Assembly (NCBI GenBank): GCA_017468985.1
Contig: JAFUHF010000009.1
Span: forward strand, 1-42,826
Direction: 5' to 3'
Length of the DNA stretch: 42,826 nucleotides
Source: Bacteroidaceae bacterium
Lineage (GTDB): Bacteria > Bacteroidota > Bacteroidia > Bacteroidales > Bacteroidaceae
Each line of letters begins with the position of its first letter. Position 1 is the first letter of the stretch. Of the stretch, positions 16,230 through 24,248 are shown piece after piece. The notes below the pieces were generated by a model that ran no database searches, was not told the DNA's origin, and saw nothing but the letters and a program-made list of their open reading frames with translations. A program made the position numbers and the translations under genes.

Positions 16230-19187
16230 TTATCTTACCACTACCTTCTTATTGTTAACTACATAAACTCCCGGCGTGAAATGTTCCAATCGCGTTACGC
16301 CTTCGGCCTGCATTTTGTCATAAAGCAGGATGCCTTGCAGGGAGTATACCTTCAGGTGCTGTGGGGCCGTAAGGTGAACCACAATGCACCCTTTGCCTCC
16401 TGTCACGCCTACATAGCTGTTTTCCACCCTCTCTACTCCGTCGGGTACCACATAGCCGTACTGCTGATCCAATGCCTGCAGGCGATCCGTGAGCCACTGG
16501 TCAAGATAGGTGATTTCATTGTCAAAGTTCATGGTGATATCATCAGAACCCTGCCAGCGATCTATCTCACGCTGATCGGCACCGCTATCTTTAAATAAAT
16601 TACGGTAGTCCTTGAAACGGTTCAAGAGGCTGTAGTGACTGAAATGTGTTTTTCTCAACTCTGCATAGCGCGAAGCCAATCGGTTGTTCCACAATCGGTA
16701 ATTATACTCTTTCAAGCGCTTGAAGAGAGTATATTCACCATGCTCATAAGCCCAAAGGAAACTGATGAAGTCCTGCTTGGCATTGCTCACGAGATTAGTC
16801 CGTCCGTCCCACCGGCGACCAAACACACCGTCAAGGTCCCATGGGGCTACGCCCAACTTGTTAAACCGCGTGGCGTCGTAGTTGTAGAGATACATGTTCT
16901 TTCCATGATTGTCGGTGGCAAGCATCAGCTCTATGAATAGATAATAATCCATAAATACCGGAATATCGAAATAGTCACCCACATGGGCTATGAAGTTCGT
17001 CTTATTCTCTGAAGCCACTACGTTTACAGCCCTGTAAAGAGGTCCCCAGTCAATGGGTTCACCGTCGTCTAAGTCAGGATATTTCAACTCCCACGATTCC
17101 CAGGTGTCACGCAGGTTGTTGTAGCTATCAGCAAGTTTCATGGGATACGTGCGCTGGTTGGACTCATGACCAAGGAAGGTTTCATAGGTCCACTCTGATG
17201 ACTTATAGAGCAATCCGCGAATAGTGTCAGACTGCCCTGCACCGTCTGCCGTCTTGAACTTCTTCAACTTGAGCTGCTTGCGATCCACCTTCTCGGTCAT
17301 GCAGTAGAGGCCGGCATACTGACCATTGAGCAGCACCTCTACGAATTTTCCACGTGTGGCATTGATGGCCTTCTTTTCGTACTCTTTCTGATAAGGTGCC
17401 GTAGAGAAGTCGTTCCAAAGGTCTGTGGCCACTCGGTTACGCATTCTGCCACCATCTACAGCCATTGCGTCAAGAATCCAATTGTTGTCATTTCTCAGTC
17501 CGAGGAGCGTACGGTCAATAGAGTTGCCGGCAGCATCCTTGAGCTTTATGGCATAGGCTTTTTTCTGCTTGCTGCGCGCCGTAGCTCCACGATAGCGAAA
17601 ATTGGCATGATAGAGTGAATCTACGGGAGCAATCGTACCTGGATCGTTCACACGAAGATAGCCTGCGTGGTAAGTCGAACTGAAATTATTTCCCATGATT
17701 TCCACGATGGGCAGGAACGTAAAGGTGAGACGTCCCTTACCCTGTACCTTGCCATTATATAATAAGGAGATGACATGCTCATTGCCTCCACCAATATTTT
17801 TAAAGGTATATACGCCACCATTCTTCACCTCTTTACCGTCGATCTGCAAGGTATAGTCGTCACGGGTTGCCGCAACATAGCGTATCTCAGCAGGCATGCG
17901 CTTGTCAGCGCGGAACCTTTCGGGAACCGACATCATGTAACGCTTATAGAGCTTGTCGTAGACCACAGTCTTATTGTTAATAAAGAAGCTGTCCATCACA
18001 GAGGTTAAATCCTGATCACCATTAGTGGTACCGGCATCGGGCACAAAAACGCCCTGAGTAGCCAGCAGCTGCTGATGGCGCACATCTGATGAATAAAACA
18101 TGAAAGTGGAACCGGCATCCAGCGAATAGTAGCAGAGCCCCGTCTGATAATAGTCGTTCCAGTAGGTTCGGCCCTTCCATACATAGCTATTGTCAGCACT
18201 ATTGGCCTCGCAGCTCTCCACCGAAATGCCATAGCCTGCATTGCCTGAAGTAGTATGTTCCAAGCTCCAGGTATTGTCGCTCGCAGCGGTTTCGCCAGCC
18301 AAGCACTTAATGGCATCAGGTCCATCGGCCCCGATGTAGCCGCTTACATAGTAGCCAGCGTCAGTATAGATATTTACGCCGTCGGAACCCTCGATGAAGT
18401 AGAATCGGGTGATTTGCTCCTCGCTCTGATCCAGGCTATGGCCAGTTTCGTTAAAATGCACATACTTTCCCGATCTCACGTTTTTGATATAATAGTAAAT
18501 GGGATCGCTCTTGTCTACAGTGTAGACCACAGGCTGGCGCAATCCGTAATTCTCCCAATAGTAGCCATCAAGCGTGGTGCCTGAGAGGGAGGCATTTCGC
18601 TCTTGAGGAGTGTAAAGGTCGCCATTCTCGTCGTAGAAATAAAACTGCTGGTTATCTGTCTGCGCCTCACCAAAGGTGCCCACCACATAGGATGACCGGA
18701 CGTTGAAGTATTTCTGGTCCACATCCATCACGCAGGCTATCTGATAGTTTCCACTACCGGTTGAAATCACGGTCCATAATGAGGAATCGCCCCTCACTTC
18801 GTCCGTAATACAAACATATCGGTTATAACTGCCAGAGTAGATGCCATCATACGTAATGAAGCCTCCCGTAGAGGCATTGCGAATGGTGAACTGTCCGGGT
18901 GAAACCTCATGGAAGTACCAGAATTGGTCCTCATAGGAATCGGATGTAGTTATATAGTAAAGGGCTGTTTGTGTGTTGTGTATTGTGCCCAGAGCCAAGC
19001 CACCGCGACCATACTGCCGACATACGATTCTGTATTTCACGTTAGGATTGAAGGTCAGTACGGCATGGGCCGTGGGAAGAAAGCCCCACATCATCACCAT
19101 GGCCAGCACCATCCATCTGATCCAACATAAAGCCAGAGCTTCGGGTCTCGCGTTCGGTTTCATATCTTGAGTGATTACCTTCATCAT
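16230..19187 (-). CDS. Secreted CotH-kinase domain protein with T9SS-type sorting domain
   Basis: This 985-residue protein has a signal peptide ending TAHA. The N-terminal 370 residues show repeated RICIN/lectin-like blocks (YRIVCRQYGRGG, YYYIKNVRSGKYVHF). The CotH kinase domain spans about 500-870, with RGKFVEVLLNGQYAGLYCMTEKVDR around residues 610-636 and the metal-site motif PWDLDGVFGRRWDGR near 782-796. The last 50 residues (LKVYSLQGILLYDK, FTPGVYVVNNKKVVVR) look like a type A T9SS sorting signal. Characterised CotH proteins phosphorylate secreted proteins. Here the product is probably exported and displayed at the surface. It is first in the operon with DUF6057, haem-c lipoprotein and nudC. 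ATG 19187 is used; a second Met at 19163 is possible. Confidence 0.88.
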   Translation of the reverse strand: MMKVITQDMKPNARPEALALCWIRWMVLAMVMMWGFLPTAHAVLTFNPNVKYRIVCRQYGRGGLALGTIHNTQTALYYITTSDSYEDQFWYFHEVSPGQFTIRNASTGGFITYDGIYSGSYNRYVCITDEVRGDSSLWTVISTGSGNYQIACVMDVDQKYFNVRSSYVVGTFGEAQTDNQQFYFYDENGDLYTPQERNASLSGTTLDGYYWENYGLRQPVVYTVDKSDPIYYYIKNVRSGKYVHFNETGHSLDQSEEQITRFYFIEGSDGVNIYTDAGYYVSGYIGADGPDAIKCLAGETAASDNTWSLEHTTSGNAGYGISVESCEANSADNSYVWKGRTYWNDYYQTGLCYYSLDAGSTFMFYSSDVRHQQLLATQGVFVPDAGTTNGDQDLTSVMDSFFINNKTVVYDKLYKRYMMSVPERFRADKRMPAEIRYVAATRDDYTLQIDGKEVKNGGVYTFKNIGGGNEHVISLLYNGKVQGKGRLTFTFLPIVEIMGNNFSSTYHAGYLRVNDPGTIAPVDSLYHANFRYRGATARSKQKKAYAIKLKDAAGNSIDRTLLGLRNDNNWILDAMAVDGGRMRNRVATDLWNDFSTAPYQKEYEKKAINATRGKFVEVLLNGQYAGLYCMTEKVDRKQLKLKKFKTADGAGQSDTIRGLLYKSSEWTYETFLGHESNQRTYPMKLADSYNNLRDTWESWELKYPDLDDGEPIDWGPLYRAVNVVASENKTNFIAHVGDYFDIPVFMDYYLFIELMLATDNHGKNMYLYNYDATRFNKLGVAPWDLDGVFGRRWDGRTNLVSNAKQDFISFLWAYEHGEYTLFKRLKEYNYRLWNNRLASRYAELRKTHFSHYSLLNRFKDYRNLFKDSGADQREIDRWQGSDDITMNFDNEITYLDQWLTDRLQALDQQYGYVVPDGVERVENSYVGVTGGKGCIVVHLTAPQHLKVYSLQGILLYDKMQAEGVTRLEHFTPGVYVVNNKKVVVR

Positions 19188-19214
19188 TTAAAAGCATATT
19201 TGATGATAAAACGC

Positions 19215-19223
19215 GCAAATATA
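19215..19223 (-). promoter_or_regulatory. -7 box of the CotH operon promoter
   Basis: TATATTTGC on the minus strand (19223-19215) fits the Bacteroidetes -7 consensus and lies 28 bases upstream of the CotH start. The -33 element is poor (a TTT-rich stretch), so activation by an extra factor is possible. The tandem repeat array begins about 50 bases further upstream. Confidence 0.5.
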
Positions 19224-19274
19224 CAGAAAAAGAACGAAACGTAAAGTATCATCTAAAAGTTTAACACAATTGGC

Positions 19275-19618
19275 TACGTGGAATTTTTCAAGATCGGCCG
19301 TGGGAATCCCAATTTCCACGTTCCAAAATCAAGATTCGGTCACGGACATGCCAATTTACACGTGTAAAAATCATGATTCCGTCGCGGACATGTCAATTTG
19401 CACGTGTAAAAATCAAGATTCGGTCACGGAACCCCAAATTAGCACGTGTAAAAATCATGATTCCGTCGCAGACATGCCAATTTACACATGTAAAAATCAA
19501 GATTCCGTCGCGGACATGCCAATTTACACGTGTAAAAATCAAGATTCGGTCACGGAACCCCAAATTAGCACGTGTAAAAATCAAGATTCGGTCACAGACA
19601 TGCCAATTTACACGTGTA
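19275..19618. repeat. Tandem array of eight 42-bp units with CACGTG palindromes
   Basis: Eight units of exactly 42 bp run from 19275 to 19610, ending with a partial unit CACGTGTA. Most units begin CACGTGTAAAAATCA; the first two are diverged. Units at 19401 and 19527 are identical, and the triplets 19359-19484 and 19485-19610 correspond unit by unit, so the array grew by a 126-bp duplication. At junctions such as 19355-19368 and 19523-19536 the perfect palindrome TTTACACGTGTAAA forms. Because 42 is divisible by 3, long open frames appear on both strands, but none has coding character. The array sits between the divergent CotH and serS promoters. Confidence 0.95.
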
Positions 19619-19637
19619 TGGGAATGTCATACTTATG

Positions 19638-19710
19638 TCCGGAGGAGTAAACCTGAAAATACTTCGTCTTTCCTTTTCCCTTGTCACTCGTTTACTCGTA
19701 ACTTTTCATA
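19638..19710 (+). repeat. Promoter-proximal repeat, copy with degraded -7 box
   Basis: The block AAACCTGAAAATACTTCG followed by TCTTT and ending CTCGTAACTTTTC is repeated about 80 bases later at 19723-19795, where it ends in a functional TAACTTTGC box. Here the -7 box reads TAACTTTTC, one base off. It looks like a tandem duplication of the serS promoter region in which the upstream copy has decayed. Confidence 0.6.
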
Positions 19711-19722
19711 AGTTACTCACGC

Positions 19723-19795
19723 TCGGAGAAGCAAACCTGAAAATACTTCGTCTTTTCGTTTTGCTCATCGCTCACTAAATCGTAACTTTGCACAT
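19723..19795 (+). repeat. Promoter-proximal repeat, copy carrying the serS promoter
   Basis: This copy shares AAACCTGAAAATACTTCG and TCTTTTCGTTTTGCTC with the copy at 19638-19710 and, more weakly, with 190-252. It contains the -33 and -7 elements of the serS promoter. Finding related copies before two unrelated genes suggests a dispersed repeat family that carries promoter sequence. Confidence 0.6.
19760..19791 (+). promoter_or_regulatory. serS promoter
   Basis: TTTG at 19760-19763 and TAACTTTGC at 19783-19791 are 19 bases apart, a consensus Bacteroidetes promoter. It shows that the in-frame TTG at 19788 cannot be the start and supports ATG 19827. Confidence 0.75.
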
Positions 19796-19826
19796 CATAT
19801 TCAACTATAGCAGTTACAAGAAGATT

Positions 19827-21101
19827 ATGCTGACCATTAATCAGATTACTGACGACAAAAACGCCGCCATCAAAGCATTGGAGAAGAAACATTTTCCAGA
19901 TGCAGCCAAGAGTATAGAAAACGTGGTGCTCCTCAACGAAAAACGTAAGGCAGCTCAAACTGAATCAGACAAAGTATTAGCCCAACAGAATGCGCTGGCA
20001 AAGACCATAGGCCAACTGATGAAAGAAGGCCGCAAGGCAGAAGCTGAAGATGCCAAACAGCAGGTTGCTGCCCTGAAGGAACAAAGCAAGCAACTACAAG
20101 ACGAAAAGGAACAGGCCGAACGTGAACTGAAAGCATTGCTCTATACCATTCCCAACCTGCCCTATGACGAAGTGCCCGAAGGCACCGGAGCTGAAGACAA
20201 CGTGGTGGTGAAAACAGGCGGTTTGGAAACCGCACTGCCAGAGAATCCACTGCCACATTGGGAACTGGCCAAGAAGTATAACCTAATTGACTTCGACCTG
20301 GGCGTAAAGATCAGCGGTACAGGATTTCCGGTATACATTGACAAGGGAGCACGCCTGCAAAGAGCACTGATCAACTTCTTCTTAGACGAGGCGCGCAAGG
20401 CCGGATATACAGAAGTGATGCCTCCTACCGTAGTAAATGCTGCCTCGGGCTACGGCACCGGACAGCTGCCCGACAAGGAGGGACAAATGTACCACTGCGA
20501 AGTGGACGACCTCTACCTCATTCCTACCGCTGAAGTGCCCATCACGAACATTTACCGTGATGTGATACTTGACGAGAAGGATCTGCCCATCAGGAATTGC
20601 GCCTATACGGAATGCTTCCGCAGGGAAGCCGGATCGTATGGCAAGGATGTACGCGGATTAAACAGGCTCCACGAATTCTCGAAGATTGAGATCGTAAGAA
20701 TAGACACTCCGGAGCATTCGCGCGAAAGTCATGAAGAAATGCTCACCCACGTAGAAGGACTGCTGAAAAAATTGGAATTGCCCTACCGCATTCTCCGCCT
20801 ATGTGGAGGCGACATGAGCTTCACGAGTGCCATTTGCTACGACTTTGAGGTATATTCCGAAGCCCAAAAGCGCTGGTTGGAGGTGAGCTCTGTTTCGAAC
20901 TTCGATACTTACCAAGCTAACCGCATGCATTGCCGCTACCGCAAGGACGGAAAGAAGATCACACTCTGCCATACCCTCAACGGTTCGGCCCTTGCCCTGC
21001 CGCGCATCATGGCAGCATTGCTCGAAAACTTCCAGACACCGGAAGGCATCAGGATACCGAAAGCCCTCGTGCCCTACACTGGCTTTGAATACATCAACTG
21101 A
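19827..21101 (+). CDS. serS: Seryl-tRNA synthetase
   Basis: This class II aminoacyl-tRNA synthetase of 424 residues charges tRNA-Ser with serine. The N-terminal coiled-coil arm that grips the long variable arm of the tRNA is visible at about residues 30-105 (LNEKRKAAQTESDKVLAQQ and following Glu/Lys-rich heptads). The catalytic core has the TAEVPITN substrate motif, motif 2 as CFRREAGSYGKDVRGLNRLHEF, and motif 3 as LNGSALALPRIMAALLEN. The length matches the family. ATG 19827 is chosen because the longer frame would begin inside the -7 box. The gene is monocistronic, with its own promoter and terminator. Confidence 0.97.
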   Translation: MLTINQITDDKNAAIKALEKKHFPDAAKSIENVVLLNEKRKAAQTESDKVLAQQNALAKTIGQLMKEGRKAEAEDAKQQVAALKEQSKQLQDEKEQAERELKALLYTIPNLPYDEVPEGTGAEDNVVVKTGGLETALPENPLPHWELAKKYNLIDFDLGVKISGTGFPVYIDKGARLQRALINFFLDEARKAGYTEVMPPTVVNAASGYGTGQLPDKEGQMYHCEVDDLYLIPTAEVPITNIYRDVILDEKDLPIRNCAYTECFRREAGSYGKDVRGLNRLHEFSKIEIVRIDTPEHSRESHEEMLTHVEGLLKKLELPYRILRLCGGDMSFTSAICYDFEVYSEAQKRWLEVSSVSNFDTYQANRMHCRYRKDGKKITLCHTLNGSALALPRIMAALLENFQTPEGIRIPKALVPYTGFEYIN

Positions 21102-21163
21102 ACGTTTGGTGAAGTGAGCGCACACGCAGCAAGAGCAAATACAAAGGAATAATATCGGAAGCA

Positions 21164-21195
21164 AAAGGGAAGCCATTGACTTCCCTTTACTTTCT
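21164..21195 (+). terminator. serS terminator
   Basis: AAAGGGAAG at 21164-21172 pairs with CTTCCCTTT at 21180-21188 around a seven-base loop, followed by the T-rich ACTTTCTT. It lies 62 bases past the serS stop. Confidence 0.75.
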
Positions 21196-21211
21196 TCCAT
21201 TCGTCCACCCA

Positions 21212-21220
21212 TAACTTTGC
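21212..21220 (+). promoter_or_regulatory. -7 box of the tamL promoter
   Basis: TAACTTTGC matches the Bacteroidetes -7 consensus. The -33 element is weak. Transcription would begin near 21227, leaving a leader of about 58 bases to the TTG start at 21285, with a two-codon ATG-AAG-TAA frame at 21247. Confidence 0.5.
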
Positions 21221-21284
21221 GCCAATGTTCCCCCACCTCACTCCCATGAAGTAAACGCCCATTCCCATCGCATTAAACAACAGA

Positions 21285-23597
21285 TTGCACTCACTTAGAA
21301 TACCACTTGCCCCAAAGATTGCTTTCGCCATCGCTGCACTGCTGATGCTGGGAAGCTGCTCGTCGGAGAAGTTTATCTCTGAAGGGAAACGCGTTTTGAG
21401 CGATGTGGACCTAAAGTCGGCAGAAAGCAGCGTTGACGCCTCAGCCCTAAGGGGCTACGTCAGGCAAGAAGCCAATGCCAAATGGTTCAACTTGGTGAAA
21501 GTGCCGTTGGGACTCTACTGCGTTTCAGGCCGCGACAGCACGAAGGGCATCAACAAGTTCTTCCGCCGCATAGGCGAAGCCCCCGTCATCTATGATTCCA
21601 CCCTGACGCAACTGTCAGAAAACAATCTCAGCATGGCCCTCATCAACAAGGGCTACCTGAAAGCACAAACCCAGACACTGCTCAAGGAAAAGGGAGAGAA
21701 ACACATCAAAGTGAAATACCTGCTCCGTCCAGGAACGCTCTACAGAATCAGAACCATCGACTACCAGATTGACCACCCTGAACTCGAAGAACTGATACAG
21801 AAGCACGAAAACAAAAGCCTGCTCAAGATCAAGATGCCCTGCGACGCCAACATTCTGGACGAAGAGCGCGACCGCATCATATCCCTCCTCCACCGCAACG
21901 GTTACTATAACGTGCTGAAAAACCACATCAGTTACGACATAGACTCCACCCGTGGCCCCGAAAGTCTGGATCTGAAACTGAAGCTGGAAGGACGCACCAT
22001 TTCGAAAGACACAGCCGGAGTCTATACCCAGTTCAGGGTGAGAGACGTCATAGTAGACGTAAACCTTGAAAACGAACTGACAGCCCGACTCGACACCATG
22101 ACCTACCGCGGCATACAGTTGCGTTACTACGGAAAACGTCAGATCAGGCCCAACGTGATCTATTCACAGATCAAACTCATGCCGGGCGACATCTACAACG
22201 AAGACCACATACAATCCACCTACCGCAACTTCAGCAATCTGCAAGCCCTGCGTTACTCCGTCATCAGAATGGAGCCGGCCGACAGCGGACGATTAGACTG
22301 TCACATCACCATACAGAGCAACAAGGTAAACGCCCTTTCGAGCGAAGTAGAGGGGACCAACACTTCAGGCGACATGGGCGTGGCAGCCTCTGTGAGTTTT
22401 ACGAACCGCAACCTCTTTAGAGGCTCTGAAGTTTGGACCACAAAGCTGCGCGGTGCCTTTGAAGCCATTACCGGACTGGAAGGCTACAGCGACGAAGACT
22501 ATCTGGAATTCTCTGCCGAGACTCATCTCAGCTTTCCGCGCATCATCGTGCCATTTCTGCCGGAAAAGTCGCGACAGAAACTCAACGGACACTCTGACTT
22601 CGCCATACAATACAACTCACAGAACCGACCAGAGTTTCACCGCAGAGTGTTGACCGGATCGTGGGGATACCGATGGCAAAATGCACAGAACAGAATACAA
22701 CAGAAGGTAGACGTACTGAGCCTTAACTATGTGTTCATGCCTTGGATATCCAACACCTTCAGACATGACTATCTGGATAGCATCAGCAGCAGGTCGGCCA
22801 TCGTGAGATACAGCTACGAAAACCTCTTCATTGCCAACAGCGGATACAGTTTCACCTACAATTCGGCCGGAGCAGCAGCCAACGGCAGCATATACCAGAA
22901 GAATGCCTATCAGATAAGATTGGGCGTAGAGTCAGCAGGCAATCTGCTCTATCTCATAGCCCACTCCGCTCATGCACGCAAGAATGAATACGGAAACTAT
23001 ACGCTCTTCAACGTGGCATTCGCACAGTACGTGAAGTTCGACTTTGACTACGCCCGAAGTTTCCTGATAGACGGGCGCAACTCCATCGCCATCCATGGCT
23101 CCTTCGGCATAGCACAGCCCTATGGCAATGCCTCCATCGTGCCTTTCGAGAAGCGTTACTTCGCCGGAGGCCCCAACAGTCTGCGAGGATGGTCGGTGAG
23201 AGAGCTGGGACCTGGCAAATATGTAGGAAAGGACGGTAAGGTGGACTTTATCAACCAGACCGGAAACATGAAACTTCTGTTCAGCACGGAATGGCGATCT
23301 TACTTATTCTGGAAATTCCACGGAGCCCTCTTTATAGATGCCGGAAACGTTTGGAATACGCGCAACTATGACGCCCAACCAGGTGGACAGTTTCATTTTC
23401 ACAACTTCTATAAAGAGATTGCAGCCTCATACGGTTTGGGCTTACGCTTAAACTTGGACTATTTCATCCTGCGTTTGGACTGGGGAATGAAGGCCATTAA
23501 TCCTGCTTACGAATCAGCAAGGCAGCACTACCCCATACTTCATCCACATTTTGGGAGAGACCTTACGTTCCACTTTGCAGTCGGCCTGCCATTCTGA
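21285..23597 (+). CDS. tamL: TamA-like lipoprotein of the Omp85/BamA superfamily
   Basis: This 770-residue outer-membrane protein has a lipoprotein signal (LGSC, Cys25 counting from TTG), POTRA-like repeats over about 35-370 (LSENNLSMALINKGYLKAQ, RIISLLHRNGYYNV, DIYNEDHIQSTYRNFSNLQALRY) and an Omp85 barrel to the end. The barrel contains the RYFAGGPNSLRGWSVRELGPG motif of loop 6, and the last residue is Phe. This matches the Bacteroidetes TamL group, where the TamA-like protein is lipid-anchored. The start is unusual: no ATG lies between the upstream in-frame stop at 21252 and the lipobox region, so TTG 21285 is the best start. Its 3' end overlaps the convergent gene by 35 bases. Confidence 0.88.
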   Translation: MHSLRIPLAPKIAFAIAALLMLGSCSSEKFISEGKRVLSDVDLKSAESSVDASALRGYVRQEANAKWFNLVKVPLGLYCVSGRDSTKGINKFFRRIGEAPVIYDSTLTQLSENNLSMALINKGYLKAQTQTLLKEKGEKHIKVKYLLRPGTLYRIRTIDYQIDHPELEELIQKHENKSLLKIKMPCDANILDEERDRIISLLHRNGYYNVLKNHISYDIDSTRGPESLDLKLKLEGRTISKDTAGVYTQFRVRDVIVDVNLENELTARLDTMTYRGIQLRYYGKRQIRPNVIYSQIKLMPGDIYNEDHIQSTYRNFSNLQALRYSVIRMEPADSGRLDCHITIQSNKVNALSSEVEGTNTSGDMGVAASVSFTNRNLFRGSEVWTTKLRGAFEAITGLEGYSDEDYLEFSAETHLSFPRIIVPFLPEKSRQKLNGHSDFAIQYNSQNRPEFHRRVLTGSWGYRWQNAQNRIQQKVDVLSLNYVFMPWISNTFRHDYLDSISSRSAIVRYSYENLFIANSGYSFTYNSAGAAANGSIYQKNAYQIRLGVESAGNLLYLIAHSAHARKNEYGNYTLFNVAFAQYVKFDFDYARSFLIDGRNSIAIHGSFGIAQPYGNASIVPFEKRYFAGGPNSLRGWSVRELGPGKYVGKDGKVDFINQTGNMKLLFSTEWRSYLFWKFHGALFIDAGNVWNTRNYDAQPGGQFHFHNFYKEIAASYGLGLRLNLDYFILRLDWGMKAINPAYESARQHYPILHPHFGRDLTFHFAVGLPF

Positions 23598-24024
23598 CAT
23601 TCCATCCATTTTTCATCTGTTTGAGACTGAGAAAAACCTCCTTATGGGAAACATCTCGGCCCCTAACGCCAATGGTATCAGCCACAAAGGCATGCTCCAC
23701 CGTACAATGGGCCGAAAGAATGGAATCACCCTCACCTACAGATTCCAAATGGTCTACCGTCACAACAGGCAAGGATGTAAGCTGCTGGATCTGTTCAACA
23801 TCATCACGGGTAAGATTGGAAGCATAGAGCAAAATCCAATAATGGGAATCGTCAGTGGAAAGCTCAAGGGCTTTGTCAAAATCGAAGGAATAAAATGCCT
23901 CAAGGAAGCGTTGCGCACAAAGTTCTGCCTGCTTGCGACGGTCGGAAGCAGAGGAAGAACACGCTGCAAGAAGCAACGAGAGCACAAAACCATGCAGCAA
24001 CCATGTCAACTTTCCTCTATACAT
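23563..24024 (-). CDS. Small lipoprotein, possibly NTF2-like (DUF4878-type)
   Basis: This 153-residue lipoprotein starts at 24024: MYRGK, hydrophobic stretch, then LAAC with lipidation Cys22. A longer in-frame start at 24165 is unlikely because a -7 box lies between them at 24048-24056. After the signal, the sequence has a helix (RRKQAELCAQRFLEAFYSFDFDKALEL), then beta strands ending in a KQMKNGWNVRMAG motif. This helix-plus-sheet pattern resembles NTF2-like or DUF4878 lipoproteins of Bacteroidales, which often end in a 'NGWKV'-like strand. Function is unknown. It converges on tamL with a 35-base overlap. Confidence 0.75.
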   Translation of the reverse strand: MYRGKLTWLLHGFVLSLLLAACSSSASDRRKQAELCAQRFLEAFYSFDFDKALELSTDDSHYWILLYASNLTRDDVEQIQQLTSLPVVTVDHLESVGEGDSILSAHCTVEHAFVADTIGVRGRDVSHKEVFLSLKQMKNGWNVRMAGRLQSGT

Positions 24025-24047
24025 TCCGAAAAGATGCAAATCTTGGT

Positions 24048-24056
24048 GCAAAAGTA
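24048..24056 (-). promoter_or_regulatory. -7 box of the small lipoprotein gene
   Basis: TACTTTTGC on the minus strand is 23 bases upstream of the ATG at 24024. The -33 region is weak. The site supports the shorter reading of the lipoprotein gene. Confidence 0.5.
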
Positions 24057-24205
24057 AATCTTTTATTCCGAATAGCACACCATAAAAGGCCTTTTGTGGC
24101 ACAACAGATGAGAAACCACGGCAAACAATCACACTAAACAGAAAGAAAAAATAAATAGAGTGCAAAAAAATTCGTTCTTTATTTCTTGCATTGCCCTAAT
24201 TGACG

Positions 24206-24214
24206 TACCTTTGC
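24206..24214 (+). promoter_or_regulatory. -7 box of the gdhA promoter
   Basis: TACCTTTGC fits the -7 consensus and lies 34 bases upstream of the gdhA ATG. A TTG at 24186-24188 gives a slightly short spacing of 17 bases to the box. Confidence 0.6.
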
Positions 24215-24248
24215 GGACGAAATTTATATCTTATAACTATTTATAAAT

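Noticed and set aside
19275-19618. CRISPR array
   Set aside because: Units are directly contiguous, with no unique spacers and no cas genes nearby.
19270-19711. Open frames through the tandem repeat, on both strands, encoding repeated Cys-containing peptides
   Set aside because: The 42-bp unit is divisible by three and happens to lack stops in several frames. The longest frame needs a TTG start, there is no promoter or signal sequence, and the DNA-level palindromes explain the conservation better.
24025-24165. N-terminal extension of the small lipoprotein starting at 24165
   Set aside because: It would place an unrelated hydrophobic stretch before a perfect lipoprotein signal, and a -7 box lies between the two starts.
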